NCBI GenBank assembly: GCA_944382705.1
Contig: CALWNE010000013.1
Location: forward strand, 1-56,783
Length of the DNA stretch: 56,783 bases
Direction of reading: 5' to 3'
From: an uncultured Allofournierella sp.
GTDB lineage: Bacteria; Bacillota; Clostridia; Oscillospirales; Ruminococcaceae
Below, piece by piece: positions 56,744-56,783 of this stretch (the stretch's first letter is position 1; every line of letters starts with the position of its first letter). The translations under genes and the position numbers were made by a program. Under the pieces are notes generated by a model. The model did no database searches. It was given only the letters and a program-made list of their open reading frames with translations, and had not been told where the DNA came from.

Positions 56744-56783
56744 ATGCTGGTAAAGAACACAGAAAATCGAGGACAGCTGGAAT
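56744..56783 (+). CDS. Start of a gene cut by the window edge, possibly an IS1182-type transposase
   Basis: Only 13 codons are present (MLVKNTENRGQLE). AGGGTGAT lies 5-6 nt before the ATG and a TATAAT upstream, so it is a plausible real start. From memory the sequence resembles the N-terminus of IS1182-family transposases (K-N-x-x-N-R-x-Q-x-E), but so few residues cannot settle it. Confidence 0.35.
   Translation, partial: MLVKNTENRGQLE

Overview
The window reads as chromosomal DNA of an anaerobic gut Bacillota, most likely class Clostridia, order Oscillospirales (Faecalibacterium/Subdoligranulum-like). This is an inference from gene content (uidA-type glucuronidase, lysine-riboswitch transporter, FeoAB, PepV, UMF1 permease, PadR/DUF1700/DUF4097 module), strong AGGAGG-type ribosome binding sites, GTG/ATG starts and moderately GC-rich coding DNA. 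It is ordinary, dense chromosome: 51 complete protein genes, one cut gene at the right edge, the end of an rRNA operon and three tRNA genes. There is no prophage or CRISPR array.

Layout: 1-302 holds the 3' tail of 23S and a complete 5S rRNA. 683-4553 has a small coiled-coil protein, a DUF1846 protein, tRNA-Val, tRNA-Ser and a YD-repeat lipoprotein. 4761-14525 is a glucuronide utilisation locus: a three-enzyme operon on the minus strand (GH2 beta-glucuronidase, GH3, GH79), a divergent GPH symporter with a TM2 protein, and an AraC regulator. 14817-20033 holds initiator tRNA, a DUF4830 protein divergent from a two-component system, a DUF3784 protein, a GNAT/membrane-protein pair and a degenerate repeat array. 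20407-30107 holds a GltD-like flavoprotein, an MBL hydrolase, NadE, an M42 peptidase, a lysine riboswitch with its ABC transporter, and exonuclease III.

30179-37217 carries an ECF vitamin-type transporter with a PHP phosphoesterase, divergent from an ECF sigma/anti-sigma/membrane-protein operon. 37525-43716 carries a UMF1 permease, a zinc phospholipase C-like protein and the feoA-feoB iron uptake operon behind IdeR-like palindromes. 43933-49930 carries PepV and the Pho-boxed pstSCAB-phoU operon. 50229-56783 carries a DUF1266/DUF2185 protein, a C39-like protein without its catalytic residues, a cytidylate kinase-like protein, cyclophilin-GtrA, PadR-DUF1700-DUF4097, and the first codons of what may be a transposase.

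The most striking unexplained signals are: (i) two copies of TTTTCCACA-N15-TGTGGAAAA, each ending 21-23 bp upstream of a well-formed -35 box and each driving a gene of unknown function about 49 kb apart; (ii) the compact glucuronide locus combining GH2, GH3 and GH79 enzymes without signal peptides; (iii) an array of 18-bp repeats at 18819-19093; and (iv) a pseudo-protease next to the gene behind the second palindrome.
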